DNA of 64,000 nt. Source: Prosapia bicincta. Lineage: Eukaryota > Arthropoda > Insecta > Hemiptera > Cercopidae. Each line of letters begins with the position of its first letter. Position 1 is the first letter of the stretch. The notes beneath the pieces are model-generated. The model was not told the DNA's origin and did not search any database. It saw only the letters and a list, made by a program, of their open reading frames with translations. The stretch is from NCBI GenBank assembly GCA_036971475.1, contig JBAIZL010000006.1, positions 5,669,501-5,733,500 on the forward strand, given 5' to 3'. Made by a program: the position numbers and the translations under genes. Shown one piece after another: positions 27,501 through 38,100 of the stretch.

Positions 27501-30500
27501 TTATGATCTACATAGATTAAAAGAAGTATTTGTCAATAATGTTGTAAACAATAGTGAATTTAATCTGTTTGATGATGATGCTTCATAGCTATTATTCATA
27601 ATATAGTAGTCACAGCATAGTGTGATCACGCTTAATGTTATCATTTGTTTATTGTTATCATTTCACTTGAAAGCAGACACGGAATCGTATAAACACATTG
27701 TAATTGAGTCGCTTATTGTAATCATCTCTTCGCTTATTGTTATCATTTAATTTATCATGCAATAAAATATGCGTTCACTGGCTCATACCAAACAAATATG
27801 TTTATAGGTATCGTAAATTCCAAGAAATATGTTGAGCTATGTGGTGACTAACATCCTATTCATCAGCCCAGTTATCGACATGATTCATTATCAATATGTC
27901 ATTCATATCCTGTTTGACTTTACTCAAATATTTTTTCTATTTATCAATAATATTTTGCTGGAAGACTACAAACAATCTTGTTTTGAAGAATTCTTTGGGA
28001 AAAAATAAATAAATTTGAAAGTGTAAATAAGATCGAAGTGTTTTATGATGAAGTTTTGTTTAGGAGTTTTCTGACGTTTTTTATGTACTTCAATAACTTT
28101 TTTTTAATTATGCTTGATTCAATTAGTGTTTTTATAAATTTAGAATATTATAAAATAATCTGGCGTGAAGTATGGCCGCAAAATATAACAGGTTTAAGAC
28201 CTAGTTACAAAATGTTACAGCAGTACAAAAACTGTCTGGAGATGCAAATTTTGGTAAGTAATCACTTATGATTTCTCTGTCCCAGAATTACATTGTATTT
28301 GTAATGTTTTAGAATTAAAATGACTTACTATAATGCTAAATCTACTATCGTTTAGTAAACACTTGTAACTATGATAAAATCGTGATTACTAGGTCGGTTA
28401 TTGTTATCAAGTATGCATCTAACAAATATGATTACAATAAACGGCGGCTACTAGAATATCAAACACTCACCTGAGTAGTTTTTCCCGAACCTGTTTCCCC
28501 ACTAATAACAACAACATTATTGCTATTTATTTCCTGCATAATCTGATCTTTCATTGGCCATATTGGTAAGGCTTGTCTGAATGGTAGCAAATCTAAATTA
28601 ACTGATGAAGAAGGTACTGAGGGTATGCTATTGGTCAGTCTGCTTAGCACTTTAACTGTATCACGCACTAGAAAAATCAATATACAAAGTTTATATAACT
28701 ATGGAAAAAATGGGAAAATGTTTCTAATTTGTAAAAGAAAATTGAGTATAACATAAAAGCTATCACGATACAAAAAAAGAAATCAAAATAACATATGAAA
28801 TCTAGTTTTGCAAGACAAAAAATAAGTAAAATAAATTTGTAAGGATATCAGATAAAACTTGGATATTCTTAATTTACTCATCTTTATTTCTGTTAGGAAT
28901 ACTTGTATATATTCGAGTACATTATTCTCTCTTTCCCAATCTTACAACATTTTCCTCTCTTACATATTCTTTTTTATAATAATATTATTTCTTATATTGT
29001 TTCAGACCTTTTGCTAGATCATGATACCTGTCTTCTATTAAATCCATCTTAGCTAAATTCATTACCCTTTCAAACCTTTTAATAGAATCTCATACTCCTT
29101 CAGTTAAATCCACCTTAGCTAATTAATAACAATTTTTGAGAAAAATATTTTGAATTATTCTACACATTTGTTTAAAGAGGGCCATATACCGAAAGATATG
29201 AAAAATACAATGAAGATTTTATATTAGGTTAATAAGGAACATATTTTTAAAATGTAGAAATTTATAAAGCAAAAAAAAGGAAAACGTAATAATAAACGAA
29301 CAAATAAATACACAGTCGGAGGTTACTTTTAAAAGTGGCTAACAGTATATAAAGACCGACTCAAGATTTAGGCAAACGGTATGATTTAATACACAATGTC
29401 CTTAGTAATCAGCATGATTTAGATAAAAATGTTATTTTAGCTAAATGTATAAACTCAAAAAAGTTACTTAATAGTTATGAAAGTGTTTTTATAGTCAAAT
29501 CAAATTGTAAATTAATGAATGCAGATAAAGGACCTATTCCTTACTCACCATTATATACTTTACTTAAATAGCTTTCTTCAAATTACGATGTTTTAATCTA
29601 ATTACTTTTAGTTTATTAATTGTTATTGCTGTAGTTTTTATTACATATGTATTATTATAATGTAATTTTTGACATAACCTATTGGGTTCCTGATGGCCGA
29701 TCGTTATTTGTCGGTCGAGGGCGGAGAGGGGGCGGAGCTTACCTCACGCCTATATATAGCAACCGCGGAGAACGATTGGTATCATTCTAGTTTGTAACTT
29801 CTTGTGTGCTAGATTGTGTTTTGTAACAAGACCCTCTGATGATGATGACATGGTCATCGAAATGTACATAAGGGTTTAATCTTAAGTAACTTGTTTTATT
29901 TGTTATTTTTGATTATTTTTGTGGTATTTGGGTTCTTTTCAATATTTTTATTGTGGTATGATTTAAGTTTTAAAAATGGAGTCATTCTGAAATGCATCTA
30001 CAGAGGAAAATATTGTAAAGGAAAGGCAGAAAAATGTTCTCAAATATATATAAAACCAGGATAGTTTTAGATATTTATTTCAAATACTCTACACTTTATT
30101 AGGATTACTAATAATGATTTCAGCCATTTTACATTTGCAGCAGTTATCTAATACACTATTAGTGAATATATATTATTAATCAGTATTAGTGAATGGATAT
30201 TTGTTAGGCAATACACCTAAACAAGTTAAAGATAAGTTGGTTGAAATATATGAATTGTGGTTTTAATTACTTTGTTTACACATTTGATTTATTCCTAAGC
30301 AACCTTTGTTTTGCTCCCTTGGTTAAACATTGCATTTAAAGGATAGAAATGTACATCAATATAACATCTTTATAAAAAAAACTATTCAGCTGAGAAATAT
30401 GCCATTAGACAGAATAAAGATATATGTATAATGTTGAACGAAGTCTATAGACTTGCACTAGAAAGAATAAGTACAGACAATTTTGGGACAAAATGTCTAT

Positions 30501-33500
30501 TTTAATAGGTTCAAAACATTTTAGACTACCCTCATAAAATTTTTAAAGGCAAATATTAAATTTTTTACTAATTAATTCGTAATATTTCAGAATTACAATT
30601 TTGCCTTTCATTGCTGGTAATTGGTCTCTCTCCCTAGAGAATTTTTAAAATGAAAACATTAATAGAGCAGAAAAGTCAGTATTAACACTTTCAACACGGT
30701 GGCGATATTGGTGACCTCATCAAACTACTATCTGTTTTTCGTTAACTTCCACCTCTGATGACAGTGGAACGCTATGCAGGTTTTATAGCTTGTCGTAGCA
30801 TCTAATTATCGAGCCTGTTGTTTTCATCTCAATAATTTTATTTCTAACATATACATGTTTATTGGGGACATCAGAACGGTGTATTAGACACTAAAATATT
30901 GTTTCATTTATCGGGTCACAGTTAAAAAAAAGAAAAAAAAATGATAAATTACTGTATGACAAATAATAAAACACAATAAAAAAGGCAGAGAAAAAAAGAT
31001 AATTTACATACAAAACTAAAGACCCTACTACTAAAATATACTAAATACTAAAATAAGCACTCAACGTTTAACTCGGAATGTTTGTTTCTGTTTGTGCCAT
31101 ATATTTCGGAGATCGATAATGTAAACGGAAACATAGATTATACATATGTCACATCCGAGACTATTTATAGCCAAGATTAGCTGACATTTGTTTACTACAA
31201 TCTTATGTTGATACATTAGGTTTTTGGGCGTCCAAGCATTTTGTCAATGACTCATATTTACAATAGCCTGTTCCCACCTCGAGTTGGTTCATTCACTCTA
31301 GTAGGGCAGTTATCGTTTATCCTTGTGTTAGTTCAGAAAGCTTAGTTTATTTTTATGATCATTGTTTTTACCGGGTATTTTGCCGTGTTAAGTGGTTCAA
31401 ACTAATTTTGCCGTGTTAAGTGGTTCAAACTAGAAAAAAAACATTAAAATATAAAAGTTTAACCAAATTAAATCTGTTCATAAAACTCCCTGAAGCATTG
31501 TTTCAGTTGAAGCATCAAAAGTTAACGGGATGGTCGGATTTAAAAACTACTCAGGCACAATGTTCTCCAAACTCTTCTAAAGCACTGATGTAAAAATCAA
31601 ACCTTTATACAAACACGTATCGATACTAGAGAAGTTTCAATTAGCCTGGGAGTGAGCATGCCGGTGAGCTCGCTGTATCTTAGAATATAGGCTATGAGAG
31701 CATCGGCATGCTCTCTGTGCCTCGTAAGGGAACCCAGAGCGTGCCGGAACGCTAGCAGTGTTGAATGTGTTAACCATTAACAAAGATTTGGAAAGCATAT
31801 GTTTAGTCATTGAATTTTGTATTGGGATCATTAGCTGTAAGAAGCATAGCAGTTTAAGTAAACACTTTTAGAGAAATAACTAATCAGAAGAGTGTGAAAA
31901 GTTTTAGTTACTATTATGCAATTTGATAATTTGTCACAGAATTATTGTAATATTTTTCAATTTAGCACCAATGTTAATAAATAAGCCCTATAGGTGTATG
32001 TGGAAAATCCACGTACTTAATTGGTACATCTTGTAATATATATTCTTCTTTTAAAATTGGTATGCTGCTTTACACACACACACCATGATTATTTTTCAAC
32101 GACTTAATGAATATTTTTCAATAATGAAGTTCATGAACAAATACTAGTTTACTAAAAACACTTGTAAATATTTTACAACTTGCCTGTAGTAGCACTTACT
32201 CATATTTTTTGAAGACGGCCGTTTTGAGAGATGTATCCCATTGTCAACTCAAGGTTTTTGTAGGTTAGGGTGGGGGTGAGATATTATGGTGGGGGTGTGG
32301 GTGTATTTTGGTAAGTATTAGGATTTATGATGTCAAAAAGTGTCAAAACTCAAAATATTCACCAAAATACACCCACACCCCCACAATAATATCCCACCCC
32401 CACTTTAACCTACAAAAACCTTAAGATCAGTTACAGTCTGAGTTAACAATTGGATAGATCTCCCAAAATGGCAGTCCTCAACAAATATAAGTAAGTGCTA
32501 CAATAGACAAGTTGTAAAATATTTATTGATTTACTATTAAAATATTTATTAATTTTATTTTTGGTGATAACTAGTAGTTCAAGTGAAGATGGAATCAACA
32601 AATATGAAAGTACTAATTTTTAAACTCCTGCGGCACTAAAATTTCTTATTGTAAATACATTACATTTAACATGATACAAAAACAAACTGACTACTTACAA
32701 GATGATTCTGGTAAATAAGCTCTTTCTCTTTCTGTAACAGGTAACAGATCCTGTCGTTCCTTGTGTGTAACCGGGTGTGTAGAGAGCAGATATTGCACAG
32801 CCTGTCTTGAAGTTCTGTTCAAAGAAATTGTTGAATCTTTTCTTACTATCGTGGATCCAGTTCTTTTGTAGATAGTTAAAAAACGATTCAGGCCTTTACT
32901 ATGTGCAAAAATAAATATGATTACTAATCAATCAAAAATCGATTAAATTAATAAGAAAAATAAACATTTTTTTCTAGAATGAAGTATATTAATATGTTTT
33001 TAGGTTACTTTTGGTTGGTAAAGATTATTTAGATTTTTTGGACTAGGAGACTGACAGACTTACCTTGGTAAGAGTCCACACTGTAGTCTTGAAATAGAAA
33101 CACATAAAAGCACTTAAACAATGATATATTTCAACCACACAGTGGTCTTTGTCAATCGAAGAGAAAACACAAAAAGAAATTTGAGAGAATGAAATAAAAT
33201 AAATATAAGTTGTAATCACAGATTGTGGACTTCAGATTGTGTTGTAATTTCAAGACTACAGTGTGGTCTCTTACCAAGGTAAGTCTGTCAGTCTCCTAGT
33301 CCAAAAAATCTTGTATATTAATATGCTTAACACGTTGACTGGCATGAAGGTCATTGGTGACCGACACTGTATTTTTGCATAGGGCTTGTGACCGACAATG
33401 CAGGCTTAACTTTAGATCAACGCTCAACTGTTAAGCATATTCACAATGTATTTAACCATATAAGGTGTCCGACATGTCCTCTATGTGTGTTCTTGCAACT

Positions 33501-35024
33501 TGGCATTCAGAAATTTTTTTTAAATTATTATGTTTACTAGACTATAAATATTGGGAAACTAGAAATTCAGAATTAAACGAAAATATTAGAAGGAAATAGT
33601 TTTTATTTGCACTTCTTTGTAGAAATACATTATGTTTTAGAATAGTGTTACCTTTGATTTGATCCTAAAACAAATTCACCTAGCAAAACTGAACAATTCA
33701 AAAATTAGAAACTAAAAACTTTACAAGAAAATTTTGTTGTTCATAACGAGCTGGTTGTTAATCACTTATTACATATTGAAATTACTTGCGACTAGACATT
33801 CTATTAATACAAGTTATTAAATTGTTAACTTACATTTGAAGGAAACGTTTTTGTCTTACGACTTCAATTTCAAAATGTAATAAGCAAAAACTTTAATTTA
33901 AAACGTCTTCTTCCAATTCATAAGATCATATGAAATTCATAAAACAGCTCAATTTAAAACATACTTGTATTGAAACAATACAAACATAAATGTAAGAATA
34001 ACGTTCAGATTATATTTTTATTCTAATTATTTGAGCAAAAATATTTTCAAACAAAAAAAGTTATGCTGAAAATTTTAAAAATACGTGAAAAAATCTAGTA
34101 TCTATTTTTATTGTTTAAAAATATTTATATTATTGTGGAAATACATTATAGAAATTTATATTGAAAATATACAATAAAAATTTTAACATTTTACATTCAT
34201 TCAGAAGATCGGTCTTGAACGGGAAATGTATAAGCTCGACAACATGTCCGACGTGGCGCTTCGTAGTATAAATATGTTTAGGTCAGGCCATGACAGACAG
34301 TCACTGGTGCCCGACAAAATTATAAAATAAACCAATATAAATGAATAAACACACTATAAGACAAAATATTAATATGTTTTGTCATTATTTAAACAAAAAG
34401 TACAAAAAAAATTGTTTGAAGGTTTTCGGAAAACTTGTTGGCAGTCAATGTGTATAATAGATTTTTAAAAATTGAATGCTGTGAAATATAATTAATAAAC
34501 TTTTTATTAAAAGGAAACAACATTTTAATTTTAGTAGATATGTTTAAAAATCTCATTAAGTATTCTTTGCTACACATTCATGGCTACACCTATGTGATAT
34601 GTACATACAAGAGGTTCTTTAAAAACATTTTTGAACCTGTAGAGGCATAAAATATTTAAGTTATACATTATGTTAAACAATGGGAGTGTTAAATATTCAG
34701 TATTTTTTTTAAATACTAATTATTTAATTAATTCCATATTCATTATTCTTGATTTTTAACCTTCAATCACACGCGCCAACTACTCGGACATAAACACACG
34801 CGCGGGGTATTTCCCACCCCATTTCATATCTAAAAAAAAGTTAATTATCACTAAATTTTCATCTTTGTAAAATTGTGTGTGTGAATGTTGTTGTTTATAA
34901 AACGTTTTATATAATTTGTATGTGTTTATCACTTGTAGATTTTTTTTGTAGTACTATAGTCTAAATGCACATAAATTTACTTTATAAATTTGTTATACAT
35001 ACAAAACTTTATGAATACAAAGTT

Positions 35025-35104
<80 letters not shown>

Positions 35105-38100
35105 TAGTAAGTTGCAAAATCTCTTGAGAGTTTAGCACGAGAGTTGAGTTACATTGTTCATGAGCATCTCTGAGACACTGACGAAGATCGCCACAGAGCA
35201 ATCAAAAACGTTCTGTCTCAATAAGTTTTTACAAATTTACCAAATTTAAAGTTTGGATAGTACCTAAAGTTTGGATAAACTAACCTAAAAATGATTAATT
35301 AAGTTTTACCGAACATAATGGACAACAAAATTCAAGAATATATATTGTCAAGTACATGAGTATTAATGTACCCTAGTAATATAAAAAACATTTTCTATAA
35401 TTTTGTGATGCTGCTTCATTAAAATTAAATTTCATATTTTGCAAGAGATGTATGTTTCTTCCTTACAATTTATTTTTGAGAGTATATCTAAAGCAAAAAC
35501 AAAATCATTAAATACCATTTAAAAAAAAAAAAACATCAAAAATGACAAATTTTGTATTTAAACCCAAATTATTTTTATTGTAGAGCGACAACAAAAATTA
35601 TTTACTACTTTTGTACATTTATAAATGCATCGTATTTTGTCTGAATTTCATTAATTTGTTATTTATCTCAGTTAACCTATAAAACACATAGTGGGAGCTC
35701 TTTCTAGAACAACTTTTTTTTAACTTGAACAATGTTTATAGGTAATTTGTGAATTCAGTAACTTGCAAGAGTTTTTGTATTTTTAGGAGTTGACTGAATG
35801 CATATTCTTATCAAAGCATTTAATAAGTTCAAAAAACCACGTTATCAAAGAAATTTATTATTTCTTTATTTAAAAGTGTGAACTAAATTTTGTTAACAAC
35901 TATAGTGGAAATGATTGTAGTCAACATGTTTTTTTATACAAACTTAATAATTATGTCTTGACAAATAAATTTTAAACAAGTAATTTTAAGCTTCCACACA
36001 AATATTTCTTAATTAAATATCAAAATCTTGTTGCTGTTCATGACAAGCTGATTGTTAATTACTTATTACATTTTTGCTATTACTTGCGACCAGACTTTTG
36101 GTTAAATAAAAGTTCTTAAATTGTTAACTTACACTTGGAGGAAACGTTTTCATCTTACGAGGCTGAAAAAGTTTTAAGACGAAAACGTTTCCTCCAAGTG
36201 CAAGTTACCAATTCAACAACCTTTAGTTAACAAAAAGTCTGTTCGCAAGTTATAGCAAAAGTGTAATAAGTATTTCTTAATTATTAATACACATTGTTTA
36301 TATAGCCTGACATGAATAAATATTTGTAACAAAGAATCAATGGTTTTTAATAAAATAGTTATAAGTTTCCCTTATTTAATAACTAACAAAGGGAAATAAT
36401 TTTACTTACCCTCGACTTTTAGATCTTAGACCTAGTTGTCTTGCTACATCGTGAACATAAGCTCTTTCATTTGTAAAAAATGAGGAGGGAAGCTCTAATT
36501 CTGAACAAAAAAATGTATTATAGTTTTAAATAATTTGGTAATCACAATATGAAAGATGGTGAAAGAATGTTTACTTTGGTAAAGACATAATTAATTTTGT
36601 ACTATAAATAATTTAGTTTCAATTTTTTAATTTCAAAGCTGAAACGTAATCTTTTTAATTGTAAGGATCTTCTAAAACTTTTTAGAGTGAAAAACTAATT
36701 GAATTATTCAATTTAAATGTTTCCTAATTACATCTGTCTTATAATACAGGTTAGGCACACAATTTTTACTGTCAACTCTCGCAGGTTAACAGGTTGTAAA
36801 CACTATCTCTCGCACATAGGAATGGGTCAATTTCTAAAATTTTTCATTTATATTCTAAAATTTGCCTTCCAATTCTTGATTCTAAAGTTGATTCTTGTAA
36901 GTTATATAGGCCTACGTGATATTCTCTAATAATGAATTTAGTTAACATCTTTGTCATATGGAGAAGTGTTTTAAAAGTTTCGTTTTAGTATAATAGGCTA
37001 CACAAAAAGTTCAACCTTGATTTATGAATAATATTTTCTGAAGGCATGACAAACTTATTAGACAAAAGTGACAAACATACGGACCAGAAATGCTACTAAT
37101 GGTCTTTGTTATATTTTTTTTGCTTGATACCCTTATAATCATGATTCCTAGAATCAGAATTGACCCATCTTTACTCACACATCTTACTAGCAAAAAATAA
37201 AGGAATTCTGACTGTATACTCTGCTGTACTGTTGAGTAAGAGAAAACTGTGATAGATATATTTGCTTAAAAACAATGTCTACTTTGAAATTTCAAAAAGA
37301 TGCTCTAAAATTTATAGTTATGTTGTATTTTTTATTGTTAGTAGAATGAATTAAATCTAACAAGACTCAAATGAATTTGCTTGTTCTCTAATCTTTTATT
37401 AAATACCAAATACATAACTTCATTAAACCATTGCTTCCTGTGGACGAGTGATGTTAATCATGACACAATAGTCATCTACATAGTACAAATTTTAATGTTT
37501 CGTCATGATTTTCATCCAACTATTCTTTGAGCTTAGCTTGTAAGGTTATGTTGAAACAAATAAAAGACATACACAAAACTCACAAATTAATCATTTATCG
37601 ACTCATACTCGTTTCAATGACAGTCATCATCACCAGTGACTGTTGCTACTACAAACTCTAACTTACACTAAAACACTTGTAAATATTTTACAAACTTGCC
37701 TATAGTAGCACTTACTTATATTTGTTGAGGGCGGTCGTTTCAGGAGATGTATCCCATTGTCAACTCAGACCATAACTTAATGGGATAACTCAATGGGTTT
37801 AAGACAATGTGATACATCTCCCGAAAGGCCATCCTCAACAAATATAAGTAAGTGCTACTATAGCCAAGTTGGTAAAATATTTACAAGTGTTTTAGTGAAA
37901 ACTAGTAGTTCACATGAAGATGGAATCAACAAATATCTAACTTACAACTAAACTAAAGTGTCTTTACTTATAAGTTAGAGTTTGTAGTATCAACATCCAC
38001 TGATGATGATGACTTTGTCATTGTCACATATGAGTCAAAAAATGATTAATTTGTGAGTTTTGTGTATGTCTTTTATTTGTTTTATAATTTTCATCCTTAT

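Noticed and set aside
28038..28271. 77-codon plus-strand frame with IIWREVWPQ
   Set aside because: It is faintly like a transposase tail but too short and hydrophobic to assign; left as part of the unclassified repeat.
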